From: Chloroflexota bacterium
GTDB lineage: Bacteria; Chloroflexota; Anaerolineae; J036; Brachytrichaceae
NCBI GenBank assembly: GCA_030550095.1
Contig: JAUQQA010000011.1
Location: 1-62,874, forward strand
Direction of reading: 5' to 3'
Length of the DNA: 62,874 nucleotides
The stretch's first letter is position 1; each line of letters begins with the position of its first letter. Under the pieces are notes generated by a model. It ran no database searches. It was not told where the DNA came from and was given only the letters and a program-made list of their open reading frames with translations. The translations under genes were made by a program, and so were the position numbers. This document shows positions 47,902 through 57,882 of the stretch, one piece after another.

Positions 47902-49137
47902 TTACTCCCATAGCATGACTTCGGCGAGCGCGCCTGCCTCTAAGCCCGTGGCGTCGGCTGGCACTTTGAGCAGCCCATCAGCCTCGGCAAGCTTGAAGAT
48001 CAGGTTGCTCTTGTAATGCAGCGGCTCAGCCTCCCAGCCGTCCTCGGTGCGGTGTAAGCGCACGGGCCACCAATCCTCGCGCCCTGCTTCTGAGGCGAGG
48101 TTAGTGCGCAGCCGCGCGCGCAGGAGCGGCGTTGGACGCGGGTGGTCAAGCCCTTGCAACTGCTCGATCGCTGGCTTCACGAAGAGCCAAGCGTTGATGA
48201 GCGCGCTGACGGGGTTGCCCGGCAAACCAGCGATAGGCTTGCCGTTCACGATGCCGAGGATGGTGGGACGTCCTGGTTTGGTGTTCACGCCGTGCACCAG
48301 CACGCCAGGCGCGCCGAGGCTGTTGATCACCTCGGCGGTCATGTCGCGCACGCTGGCGGAGGATCCAGCCGTGATCACCACCATATCGCACGCGTCGAGC
48401 GCGTCGCGCAGCCGGCGTTGGAGCGCTTCGCGGTCGTCGGGCACGATGCCATATCGCAGTGGTTCGCCGCCACACTGTTGCACTACAGCGGCAGTGGTAT
48501 AGCTGTTCACGTCGCGCACCTGCCCAGGCTCGGGCTTCTGCTCGGGTGGAATCACTTCATCGCCTGTGGAGAGGATGCCCACCAACGGCTTACGTGCGAC
48601 GCGCACTTCTGTGATGCCCAATGCCATGAGTGCGCCGATCTCAGGCGCGCGTAGGCGGGTGCCGGCAGGGACGACCACCTGGCCTTTCTCCATGTCCTCG
48701 CCTGCCAAGATCAAGCCCTCGCCGACCGAGACCGGGCGGAGGATCTCCACCTCGCTTTCGCTGATGCGTTGGGTGTGCTCCACCATCACCACGGCGTTCG
48801 CGCCCATCGGCACCATGCCGCCTGTGTGGATGAGCGCAGCTTGCCCAGGCAGCACTTGGAACAGTGGCGCCTTGCCCATTGGCACTTCAGCGATCACATG
48901 CAGGTAAACCGGCAGCCCTTCGCTCGCAGCGTAGGTGTCGCTCGCGCGTACCGCGTAGCCGTCCACCTCAGCTCGGTTGAACGGCGGCACGGGATGAGGC
49001 GAGAGCACAGCCTCAGCGGTGATGCGATGCAGCGCCTGTGCGGTGGCGATGCGCTCAGCGGCGGTGTGGTGCTCCAGCGCTTGCAGCCAACGATGACGTG
49101 CCTCTTCGGGCGGTAGTAGATTCAGGAACTCAGCCAT
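47902..49137 (-). CDS. moeA: Molybdopterin molybdenumtransferase MoeA
   Basis: A 411-residue enzyme that inserts molybdenum into adenylylated molybdopterin. Motifs: PVPPFNRAEVDGYAVRA, GGMVPMGANAVVMVEHT, ITAGSSASVRDMTAE, GVNTKPGRPTILG and GLPGNPVSALI. Full-length, without an extra domain. It precedes the MoeA-PBP fusion; the pair may act on different metals or on successive steps. Its ATG shares two bases with the divergent ATG of the gene at 49136. Confidence 0.93.
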   Translation of the reverse strand: MAEFLNLLPPEEARHRWLQALEHHTAAERIATAQALHRITAEAVLSPHPVPPFNRAEVDGYAVRASDTYAASEGLPVYLHVIAEVPMGKAPLFQVLPGQAALIHTGGMVPMGANAVVMVEHTQRISESEVEILRPVSVGEGLILAGEDMEKGQVVVPAGTRLRAPEIGALMALGITEVRVARKPLVGILSTGDEVIPPEQKPEPGQVRDVNSYTTAAVVQQCGGEPLRYGIVPDDREALQRRLRDALDACDMVVITAGSSASVRDMTAEVINSLGAPGVLVHGVNTKPGRPTILGIVNGKPIAGLPGNPVSALINAWLFVKPAIEQLQGLDHPRPTPLLRARLRTNLASEAGREDWWPVRLHRTEDGWEAEPLHYKSNLIFKLAEADGLLKVPADATGLEAGALAEVMLWE

Positions 49138-50926
49138 GCGTGTTCAAGTCGCTCAAGGGTCGTGGCGTTTTGTGGGCTTGATCGTATCGCTGCTTGCGGC
49201 GGCGGTGGCGTTTGCTGAGTTCGGCGGCAACACCTTCCGAGCGCTCGGCGTGATCGCATGGGGGGTGAGCGTGGCTGCGTTTGTGGCGTCGCTCATCGCG
49301 CGACCGATAAACCTGCGCCCAACGCTTTCGCGGCGCGATTGGCTTGTGCTCGTTATTGTGCTCCTCGTCGGCGCGGGCTTTCGGTTTTACCAGCTCGACC
49401 TCAACCCGCGCGAGATGAACAGCGACCACGCCGAGAAACTCCTAGACGTGTACGACGTGCTTCGCGGCGCAGCGCCGATCTTCTTTGAGCGCAACACAGG
49501 ACGCGAGCCGTTTCAGTTTTACTGGACGGTGGCGTTGATTCACCTGAGTCGTTTATTGCCCCCGCCGTTCGTGCTGGCGCCGGACTTCATGGCGCTCAAG
49601 GTGGGCACGGCGATTTGGGGGCTGTTTTCATTGCCTGCGATCTATGGGTTGGCGCGCGCGTTGTTCGGCGCACGCGCGGCGGCGTTTGCTGCTCTGTTTG
49701 CGGCGGTGATGAGCTGGGGGGTGTTAGCGCAGCGCTTCGGCTTGCGCGCGGGGGTGCACACCACCATGGCGGCGTGGGTGCTCTTTTGGCTGGTGCGCGC
49801 GGTGCAGACCAACGCGCGCAATGCGTTCTTGGCGTTGGGGGTCTCGCTTGGTGTTGCGCTGCTGGGTTACATCCCAGCGCGGGTGTTGCCGCTGGTGGTG
49901 TTGCTCTTCATCGTTGCGCGCGGCGTGCAGCTCTGGCGTCAGCGCGACCTGCTCGCATGGCGGCACTTGCTGAGCCATTCGGTTGCGAGTTTTGCCCTTG
50001 CTGGGTTGGTGATTTTGCCGTTGCTCCGCTATACGCTCGAACGTCCCGACATGGTGGTTTATCGCATGGCGACGCGCCTCGCTGAGGTGGAAAAGCCCAT
50101 CGAAGGCAATCCGCTGCTCATCTTCGCCGATAACCTGTGGCGTGCGTTGCTCATGTTTCACGTCACGCGCGATGAAACGTGGGTGACCAACCTCCCTGAC
50201 CGACCCATCCTCGACCCTGTGCTTGGCGGCTTGTTGATCGCTGGGCTGGTGTTGGCGCTTGTGCTCGGCGCAAGGCGTCGGAATTGGGAGATGTTGTTGC
50301 TGCCGATCGCAGTGGTGATCTTGCTGTTGCCCTCGGCGTTGAGTCTTGCTTTTCCACGCGAGAACCCGAGCGCCATTCGCACGTTGGGCGCGCTCCCGAT
50401 CGTCGCTGCGCTTTGCGCGTTGCCAATAGGTTGGGCACTAGAGACGACGCGCGCGCATCGCCTCGTCCACAGGGTTGTGTTCACAGCAGCGGTGGGGCTA
50501 AGCGTGAGTGTGGGTGCGCTCAACGCGCAGCGCGTGTTTGTGGATTATCCCGCGCAGTATTGCCCACGCGCGCAGAACGCGAGCGATATCGCGCGCGTGA
50601 TGCGCGAAGCAGCGGCGCAAGGCGTGTCGCTGCAGAACATTTGGCTCGTCGGCTACCCGCACTGGGTCGATCATCGCGCGGTAGGTGTGTGGCTGGGCGA
50701 TATTTACTTCAGCAACGTGACGGGCGCAAGCGTAGGCTTGCAAGATGCAGCAGAGGTGCCCCTAGCGCCTGGAGCTGCGCTGTTTGTGCTGCATCCTGCC
50801 GACGCCGGCTCGCTCAGCCGCTTGCTGGTGCGCTTTCCTTACGCGCGTTATCGCGTGCAGGAAGGCACGCAGTGTGATGGGCGTGAGTTCTTGGTCTTTG
50901 AGGTGCCTGCGTTGGAGGTGCCTTGA
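49136..50926 (+). CDS. Polytopic glycosyltransferase family 39-like membrane protein
   Basis: A 596-residue protein with about 11-12 hydrophobic segments. After two N-terminal TMs comes RFYQLDLNPREMNSDHAEKLLDVYDVL, the acidic first loop that substitutes for the DxD-like motif in many GT39/PMT enzymes. The C-terminal 120 residues form a soluble outer domain. Expected to transfer sugars from a lipid carrier outside the membrane; the acceptor is unknown. The start codon overlaps moeA's divergent start (CATG). A TAGATT box at 49117-49122 could serve as -10. Confidence 0.72.
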   Translation: MRVQVAQGSWRFVGLIVSLLAAAVAFAEFGGNTFRALGVIAWGVSVAAFVASLIARPINLRPTLSRRDWLVLVIVLLVGAGFRFYQLDLNPREMNSDHAEKLLDVYDVLRGAAPIFFERNTGREPFQFYWTVALIHLSRLLPPPFVLAPDFMALKVGTAIWGLFSLPAIYGLARALFGARAAAFAALFAAVMSWGVLAQRFGLRAGVHTTMAAWVLFWLVRAVQTNARNAFLALGVSLGVALLGYIPARVLPLVVLLFIVARGVQLWRQRDLLAWRHLLSHSVASFALAGLVILPLLRYTLERPDMVVYRMATRLAEVEKPIEGNPLLIFADNLWRALLMFHVTRDETWVTNLPDRPILDPVLGGLLIAGLVLALVLGARRRNWEMLLLPIAVVILLLPSALSLAFPRENPSAIRTLGALPIVAALCALPIGWALETTRAHRLVHRVVFTAAVGLSVSVGALNAQRVFVDYPAQYCPRAQNASDIARVMREAAAQGVSLQNIWLVGYPHWVDHRAVGVWLGDIYFSNVTGASVGLQDAAEVPLAPGAALFVLHPADAGSLSRLLVRFPYARYRVQEGTQCDGREFLVFEVPALEVP

Positions 50927-50935
50927 AAGAACACC

Positions 50936-50975
50936 GGGGTGCAGTATGCGCGCGATGTGCCGCAAACTGCACCCC
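50936..50975. terminator. Perfect 10-bp stem-loop between convergent genes
   Basis: GGGGTGCAGT (50936-50945) and ACTGCACCCC (50966-50975) with a 20-nt loop. It sits between the ends of two convergent genes and could act in both directions. Neither side has a clear T-run. Confidence 0.5.
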
Positions 50976-51007
50976 AACGAACAGTGCGCGCAGCGTGGCG
51001 GGTGGGA

Positions 51008-51631
51008 TCACACCAGCTTGTGTTTCACCGCGAGCGCCACTGCTTCAGTGCGGTTGCTGACGGCAAGCTTGGACAAGATGCTGCTGACGTGGAACTTCAC
51101 CGTGGATTGGCTGACGAACAAGCGTTTGGCGATGTCTTGATTGCTTAGCCCTTCCACCATGAGCGCAAGCACTTCGCGTTCGCGTTCGGTGAGTTCGTTG
51201 CCGGGGAAGGGTGGGTGATGGGCTGCGTTGATCAGCGCCTGGGCAGCTTCTGGCGCGAGCGTCGCTTTGCCGGCGTGTGCAGCGCGGATGGCGCGTGCCA
51301 ACTCATCCGCTGTGACGTTTTTGAGCAAGTAGCCTGTTGCGCCCGCTTTCAGCGCGCTCTGCACCAGCTCCTCTTCCTTAAAGCTGGTGAGCACGAGCAC
51401 GTGGATGTTGGGGTTTTGCTCGCGGATCAAGCGTGTGGCGGTGGCGCCGTCCATTTCGGGCATGACGAGGTCCATGAGGACAACATCGGGCTTGAGTTCG
51501 GCGCACAGGCGCACCGCTTCTGCGCCGTTGGCTGCCTCACCAACCAGCTCTAGGTCGTCATACACCGAGAGCAGGGCGCTCAAGCCGCTGCGCACCATTG
51601 GATGATCGTCCACCACCAAGATGCGGATCAT
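51008..51631 (-). CDS. LuxR/NarL-type response regulator
   Basis: A 207-residue two-component transcription factor. The receiver domain has the acidic pocket VDDH, the phosphoacceptor Asp in [20 protein letters not shown] and the Lys in YLLKNVT. The C-terminal LuxR helix-turn-helix has [25 protein letters not shown] and [14 protein letters not shown]. No histidine kinase is adjacent. The start at 51631 follows TAGAAT at leaderless spacing; a longer in-frame start would precede the -10. Confidence 0.92.
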   Translation of the reverse strand: MIRILVVDDHPMVRSGLSALLSVYDDLELVGEAANGAEAVRLCAELKPDVVLMDLVMPEMDGATATRLIREQNPNIHVLVLTSFKEEELVQSALKAGATGYLLKNVTADELARAIRAAHAGKATLAPEAAQALINAAHHPPFPGNELTEREREVLALMVEGLSNQDIAKRLFVSQSTVKFHVSSILSKLAVSNRTEAVALAVKHKLV

Positions 51632-51641
51632 GGCGTTAACT

Positions 51642-51647
51642 ATTCTA
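51642..51647 (-). promoter_or_regulatory. -10 element of leaderless-type promoter (response regulator)
   Basis: TAGAAT on the minus strand, 10 nt before the ATG at 51631. The 96-base gap upstream up to Uma2 (51632-51727) holds no other recognisable signal. Confidence 0.55.
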
Positions 51648-51727
51648 GCGGGAGCGCGAAAAAGCACAAGACGCGCTACGGAATGTGCTTCTCAAGCAGG
51701 GAAGGTTTTTAGCGGGGGACGAAGCTT

Positions 51728-52546
51728 TTAAAGCTCTTCGATGCCCAAAGCGCGGAGCTTTGCCTTAAGCTGTTCAAGCTGCTGCTGCATGGCTTCGCGT
51801 TCACGCTCAGCTTGCTCGGCGCGCTGGCGCGTTAACTCGAGTTCGCGCTCGGCACGCTCTGCGCGTTCGCGTCCAGTGAGCAAAAGCTGTCCCTCGCGGT
51901 CACACCAGCGCAGCCAAGTGGTTGTGATGCCTTCGAAGGTGCCCTCCCAGAGCGTCACGCCCAGCTCGAGCACGTCTAGCCAATTGCCCTCAAGCACTTG
52001 CCAACCGCGCAGCGTTCCCTCGAAGATGCGCAACGGCGTATCAAGCAATAGCTGTTGTGGGTCGAACACGACGTAGTAGCCGACGCGCATGCGGTGATAG
52101 AGCTGCATCTTCCGCCCCAGTTCCTCGCCTTCCTTGTTCGAGACGATCTCGAGCACGAGGTCGGGCGGCTTGCCGCAGACCCAGTTGAAGTAAGAACGAC
52201 CCTCTTTCGCCCACACATCAGGGTAAGGTTCCACGTCAAGACTCACCAGCAGGTCGGGCACAAGCGAAGTGGGGCGACCCTCGAAAAACACGCCAACGTT
52301 TGCTGCGACAAGGAAGCGTTTGCCGAATTGTGAGTGTGACCAGCTTGTGTAAAGCGCATCCGCGAGCAGGCGTTGTTGTTTCTCGGAGAATAGGTTGTCC
52401 ACGGGCTGGTCATCCTCGGTTGGGAGAGACTCCATCATCTGCCGGTATGCCTCAAGCTCCTCAGGGGTCATGTAGCGCACGTCTTGCGCCTGGCTACCTG
52501 CCGGTGCCTTCTCTTCCTGGGCAGCGAGGGGCGTTGCTTGGGTCAT
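51728..52546 (-). CDS. Uma2 family endonuclease-like protein with C-terminal coiled coil
   Basis: A 272-residue protein of the Uma2 (DUF820) PD-(D/E)XK family. The core has PDLLVSLDVEPYPD, PPDLVLEIVSNKEGEELGRK (Asp, Glu, Lys cluster) and YYVVFDPQQLLL. The last 60 residues are a long charged coiled coil (RERAERAERELELTRQRAEQ onward). Function of the family is unclear; nuclease activity is inferred from the fold. A TAGAAT box (52563-52568) lies 16 nt before the ATG. Confidence 0.85.
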   Translation of the reverse strand: MTQATPLAAQEEKAPAGSQAQDVRYMTPEELEAYRQMMESLPTEDDQPVDNLFSEKQQRLLADALYTSWSHSQFGKRFLVAANVGVFFEGRPTSLVPDLLVSLDVEPYPDVWAKEGRSYFNWVCGKPPDLVLEIVSNKEGEELGRKMQLYHRMRVGYYVVFDPQQLLLDTPLRIFEGTLRGWQVLEGNWLDVLELGVTLWEGTFEGITTTWLRWCDREGQLLLTGRERAERAERELELTRQRAEQAEREREAMQQQLEQLKAKLRALGIEEL

Positions 52547-52603
52547 GAGCAGATGCAATGTTATTCTACGCCCTTTGTAGGGCAGGTGAAAATCAGCGCG
52601 TGC

Positions 52604-54481
52604 TCACTCGCGTCCTGGTCCTGGCGTCATTGGCGGGGGTGGTTTGTGTTGAGCGCGGCGTTGATCAAGCTGCGCCTTCACGCGCATCGGCAAGCCGAAC
52701 AAGCGGATGAATCCATCGGCGCTGCGTTGATCGTAAGCCTCGTCGTTGTTGAAGGTGGCGAGGTCTTCGCGGTAGAGCGAGTAGGTCGCTTTGCGCTGCA
52801 CCACCATTGCGTTGCCCTTAAACAGCCGCACGCGCACGCTGCCGGTCACGTCGCGCTGTGTGACGCTGATGAAGGCTTGCAACGCATCGCGCAGCGGTGT
52901 GAACCATTGACCGTTGTACACCAAGTCGGCGAACTTCAGCGCGACGATTTGCTTGAAATGCAGCGTCTCGCGGTCGAGTGTGATCTCCTCTAGCCCTTGA
53001 TGGGCAACGCGCAGGATCGTCGCTGCGGGTGCCTCGTCGAGCGCGCGCGATTTAATGCCCACCAGGCGATTCTCCACGATGTCCACGCGCCCGATGCCGT
53101 GCAGCGCGCCGATTTCGTTGAGCCGTTCGATAAGTTGTGCGCCGCTGAGTGCCTCACCGTTCAGCCGCTTCGGGATGCCGTTGAGGAACTCGATCTCGAC
53201 GTACTCCGGCGCGTCGGGCGTCTCTTCGATCGCGTTGGTCCACTTCCACAAGTGCTCTTCGGGTTCGTACTCGAGGTCTTCAAGTTTGCCGCCTTCGTGG
53301 TTGAAGTGCCACAAGTTCTCGTCGAGCGTGTAGAGGTCGTCGTCGAAATCGCCCACGGGCACGCCGCGCGCGCGCGCGTACTCGTACACGTCGCGCCGCC
53401 CTTTGAAAGGCCACTCGCGCCAAGGCGCGATCACGCGCAGCTCGGGTTTCAGCGCCATGTAGGTCAACTCGAAGCGCACTTGGTCGTTGCCCTTGCCTGT
53501 TGCGCCATGTGCCACAGCGTCGGCGCCTTCTTGCAAAGCGACGTCCACCTGATGCTTGGCGATCAGCGGGCGCGAGATCGAGGAGCCTAGCAGATACTTG
53601 TGTTCGTAGATCGCGCCGCTTTGAATGAGCGGGAAGAGGTACTCATTAGCGAACTCCTCGCGCAAATCGCGGATGATCACTTTGCTTGCGCCGATGCGCA
53701 GCGCTTTCTGACGCAGCGCCTCAAAGTCCTCGCGCTGGCCGATGTCGGCGAGGAAGCAGATCACCTCGCAGCCGTAATGTTCGATCAGCCACGGCACGCA
53801 AGCGGAAGAATCCAGACCGCCTGTGTACGCGAGCACCACCTTGCGCACGCCGCTGGTGTTGTTAGGCGCAGCGGCGTGTGTTGTGGCGCTCAGGCGCGTA
53901 ACTGTTTCGAGAGGGATGCGGTTCTCGCGGCTCACGGCGCGGCGTGCGATGCGCCCGGCGCGCACGGCTGCGAGCACCTGTGCGCGCATCTGTGTGGTGA
54001 TCGTGGGCGCTTGCTCGGGTTGCAAAGGCAGCATCACGGCGACCTCATCGCAGTTTTCCAGCATCGGACATTGCACGCAGTCGCTCCAAACCTTTTCGGG
54101 GAAGAACTCTTTTGGTGCGACGGAAAAACCGCACTTCTCGAAGAAGCGCACCGCGCGCGTCAGCGCGAAAATCGTGCCGAAGCGACGACGGCGCGCTTCT
54201 TCGACCAGCGCAGCCACGAGCTTTTGTCCCACGCCACTCCCGCGCGCGTGCTCGTCCACCGCTAGCGAGCGCAGCTCGACGAGCGTGGCGTTCATCGGCA
54301 GCAGCGACCCGCAACCAATCACGGCGCCTTTGTCGTCTTCAGCGACGAGAAAGTTGCCGAGATGTGCGCGGATGTTTGCTTCGCTGCGCGGCAGCAAGCC
54401 GCCACGACGTGCGTTGCGCGCGATCAGCGCCACAATCGCAGGCACGTCATCGTGGACAGCGGGACGGATGCGCACAGCCAT
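52604..54481 (-). CDS. Fusion of N-acetylglutamate synthase (GNAT) and argininosuccinate synthase
   Basis: A 625-residue two-domain protein. Residues 1-155 are a GNAT domain: VDEHARGSGVGQKLV is the acetyl-CoA loop, and FFEKCGFSVAPKEFFPEKVW followed by DCVQCPMLENCDEVAV is the Cys-containing ending of short ArgA-type N-acetylglutamate synthases. A linker of about 55 residues follows. Residues 212-605 are a standard-type argininosuccinate synthase with P-loop AYTGGLDSSACVPWL (usual form AYSGGLDTS), AHGATGKGNDQVRFEL and WREWPFKGRRDVYEYA. It would join the first committed step of arginine synthesis to the penultimate one. It lies 24 nt after the separate argG. Confidence 0.88.
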   Translation of the reverse strand: MAVRIRPAVHDDVPAIVALIARNARRGGLLPRSEANIRAHLGNFLVAEDDKGAVIGCGSLLPMNATLVELRSLAVDEHARGSGVGQKLVAALVEEARRRRFGTIFALTRAVRFFEKCGFSVAPKEFFPEKVWSDCVQCPMLENCDEVAVMLPLQPEQAPTITTQMRAQVLAAVRAGRIARRAVSRENRIPLETVTRLSATTHAAAPNNTSGVRKVVLAYTGGLDSSACVPWLIEHYGCEVICFLADIGQREDFEALRQKALRIGASKVIIRDLREEFANEYLFPLIQSGAIYEHKYLLGSSISRPLIAKHQVDVALQEGADAVAHGATGKGNDQVRFELTYMALKPELRVIAPWREWPFKGRRDVYEYARARGVPVGDFDDDLYTLDENLWHFNHEGGKLEDLEYEPEEHLWKWTNAIEETPDAPEYVEIEFLNGIPKRLNGEALSGAQLIERLNEIGALHGIGRVDIVENRLVGIKSRALDEAPAATILRVAHQGLEEITLDRETLHFKQIVALKFADLVYNGQWFTPLRDALQAFISVTQRDVTGSVRVRLFKGNAMVVQRKATYSLYREDLATFNNDEAYDQRSADGFIRLFGLPMRVKAQLDQRRAQHKPPPPMTPGPGRE

Positions 54482-54505
54482 GGAGGCGCGCTGCGCTTGC
54501 TGCGC

Positions 54506-55909
<1,404 letters not shown>

Positions 55910-55937
55910 TCAACTCCTTGATGGTGAAGCTAGGGCT

Positions 55938-56696
55938 TCACGAATTCACAAAGGTCGTGCCTTGATCGTGAGCTAGACCCGCAAGGTGCGCGATGCGCAC
56001 GCGCGCCACGCCAAGCGCAAGCGCATCCAGCGCTGTGCGCACCTTCGGGATCATGCCGCCGTGGATCACGCCCTGCGCGATGAGCGCTTCGGCTTGTGCG
56101 CGGGTGAGCTGCGGCAGCAACGCGCCGTTCGCGTCGAGCACGCCAGCGACATTTGTGATGAAAGTGAGCAAATGTGCGCCAAGCGCAGCGGCGATGGCGC
56201 CGGCAGCGTGGTCGGCGTTCACGTTGTAGATCGCGCCATCTTCGCCGAGCGACATCGGCGCGATCACGGGCACCCATCCTTGCGCGAGCAGCGCTCGCAG
56301 CCAATCAGCGCGCACGTGCGTTGGCTTGCCAACGAACATCAGCGCTTCGCTGATCGGCGCAGCGCGGATCAAGCCGCCGTCAACGCCGCTCAGGCCGATG
56401 GCGTCTATGGTGCGCGCCTGAAGCGCAGCGACCAAGCGCTTGTTGGTCAAGCCGCTCAACACCATCAGTGCGGCGTCGCGCGTCGGTGCGTCGGTCACAC
56501 GTAGCCCTTCGACGAAGCGCGTGGGCACGTTGAGCGCAGTGAGCAGCTCTGTGAGCGCCTTCCCACCGCCGTGCACGATCACCACGTGCTCGTTGTGGTT
56601 ACGCAGGGTGGCGACTGCCTCGGTCAAGCCAGTGATGAACGCTGCGTCGTCTAGCTCATTGCCGCCCACCTTGATCACATGCACGCGCGCGCTCAT
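55938..56696 (-). CDS. argB: N-acetylglutamate kinase
   Basis: A 252-residue kinase for the second step of arginine synthesis. Motifs: VIKVGGNELDD, VHGGGKALTELL, RFVEGLRVTDAPT, LSGLTNKRLVAAL and YNVNADHAAGAIA. The FVEGLRVTD segment favours N-acetylglutamate kinase over the LysW-aminoadipate kinase. The start overlaps the argC stop (ATGA). Confidence 0.9.
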   Translation of the reverse strand: MSARVHVIKVGGNELDDAAFITGLTEAVATLRNHNEHVVIVHGGGKALTELLTALNVPTRFVEGLRVTDAPTRDAALMVLSGLTNKRLVAALQARTIDAIGLSGVDGGLIRAAPISEALMFVGKPTHVRADWLRALLAQGWVPVIAPMSLGEDGAIYNVNADHAAGAIAAALGAHLLTFITNVAGVLDANGALLPQLTRAQAEALIAQGVIHGGMIPKVRTALDALALGVARVRIAHLAGLAHDQGTTFVNS

Positions 56697-57721
56697 CGCA
56701 AGCCCTCCTGCTCGTCGAAGCCGAACATCAGGTTCATGTTTTGAATTGCTTGCCCGCTCGCGCCTTTCACCAAGTTGTCAATGCACGAAACAATTTGCAG
56801 GCATCCTGGTAGGTCAGCGACGGGATGCACGGAGATCACCGCGTTGTTGGTGTGTGCGGCGTGGGCGATGGTGCTGATGCGCCCTGCTGGCAGCACGCGC
56901 ACGAATGGCTCTTCGGCGTAGCGTTGCGCGTAGCGCTGCTGCCAATCTTCGCGCGCGGCTTCGGGCTTCAGCCGCACGTAGATCATGCTCAACATGCCGC
57001 GCGAGATCGGCAACAGGTGTGGGCTGAACCAAACCTGCGTCGGTGCGCCGCGCACGGCGCTGAGTTCTTGCTCGATCTCGGGCACGTGGCGGTGGACATG
57101 CCCAATGTTATAAGGCGCAAGCGACTCGTTCACCTCGACGAAATGCGTGCTGAGTGTTGGCTTGCGCCCGGCGCCGCTCACGCCGCTCTTGCTGTCGGCG
57201 ATCACCAACGGCTCGGCGAGCGCGTCGGCTTCGAGCAGTGGTAGCAGCCCGAGCACGATGCTGGTGGGGTAACACCCTGGGTTAGCGACGAGGCGCGCCG
57301 TGCGGATGTGCGCGCGGTAGCGCTCGGGCAGACCGTACACTGCTTCGTTGAGCAAATGCGGAGCCGGGTGCTCGTGGCCGTACCAGTGCGCATAGGCACC
57401 TGGGTCGCGCAATCGGAAGTCGGCGGAGAGATCGATCACACGCGCGCCCGCCTCGAGCGCACGCTGACACAAAGCTGCGCTTGCGCCATGGGGCAAGCAA
57501 GAAAAAACAACGTCAACGCGATGCAGCGGTGCCTCGTCGGCAGCGACAAGCGTGAGGTCGAAGGGAAGGGGCAGCACGTCGCTGAGCACGGCGCCAGGGT
57601 TGCTCTCGCTGTGCACGAACGCGATCTGCACGTAGCGGTGGCGTGCGAGCCAGCGGAGCAACTCGGCGCCGGTGTAGCCCGTGGCGCCGAAGATGCCAAC
57701 GCGGATGTATGAACTGCTCAT
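56693..57721 (-). CDS. argC: N-acetyl-gamma-glutamyl-phosphate reductase
   Basis: A 342-residue NADPH-dependent reductase for the third step of arginine synthesis. Nucleotide loop GIFGATGYTGAELLRWL; catalytic Cys in VANPGCYPTSIVLGL; DSKSGVSGAGRKP and HRHVPEIEQEL near the active-site His. First enzyme gene of the operon, located 13 nt after the T-run of a strong terminator hairpin, with TTGAGG as ribosome-binding site. A LysY function, or a dual role, cannot be excluded by sequence alone. Confidence 0.93.
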   Translation of the reverse strand: MSSSYIRVGIFGATGYTGAELLRWLARHRYVQIAFVHSESNPGAVLSDVLPLPFDLTLVAADEAPLHRVDVVFSCLPHGASAALCQRALEAGARVIDLSADFRLRDPGAYAHWYGHEHPAPHLLNEAVYGLPERYRAHIRTARLVANPGCYPTSIVLGLLPLLEADALAEPLVIADSKSGVSGAGRKPTLSTHFVEVNESLAPYNIGHVHRHVPEIEQELSAVRGAPTQVWFSPHLLPISRGMLSMIYVRLKPEAAREDWQQRYAQRYAEEPFVRVLPAGRISTIAHAAHTNNAVISVHPVADLPGCLQIVSCIDNLVKGASGQAIQNMNLMFGFDEQEGLR

Positions 57722-57733
57722 GTTGCCTCAACG

Positions 57734-57768
57734 AAAAACGCCCCCAACACGTGTGTGTGTCGGGGGCG
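57734..57768 (-). terminator. Transcription attenuator (intrinsic terminator) before argC
   Basis: Minus strand: CGCCCCC pairs with GGGGGCG, continued inward by a G-T wobble and ACAC/GTGT, giving a 12-bp stem with loop ACACAC (57768-57739). TTTTT follows at 57738-57734. It lies between the arginine-rich leader ORF and argC. The CACACACG segment (57757-57750) is complementary to CGTGTGTG inside the leader ORF (57834-57827), so an antiterminator could compete with this hairpin. Confidence 0.85.
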
Positions 57769-57787
57769 TGGATGCCGCAGCCGTTGC

Positions 57788-57874
57788 TCACGCGATCGCA
57801 GCGCGTGCTGGCGTGCCCGCACCCGGCACACACGCGAGTGCGTTACGACGACGGTCACGCGCTGGTCGCTGCAT
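57788..57874 (-). CDS. Arginine-rich leader peptide (candidate argL) of the arg operon
   Basis: A 28-codon ORF beginning MQRPARDRRRN and ending in TGA 20 nt before the terminator hairpin. Six of 28 residues are Arg (positions 3, 6, 8, 9, 10, 24), with three successive CGT codons at 8-10. The ATG is 8 nt after a TATAAT box, so the ORF would be translated from a leaderless transcript. Inference: ribosome stalling at the Arg codons under arginine shortage frees CGTGTGTG downstream, which pairs with the terminator's inner segment and lets RNA polymerase reach argC. A hairpin GTGCC/GGCAC (57829-57813) inside the ORF may serve as pause structure. Confidence 0.68.
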   Translation of the reverse strand: MQRPARDRRRNALACVPGAGTPARAAIA

Positions 57875-57882
57875 GATGCCCA

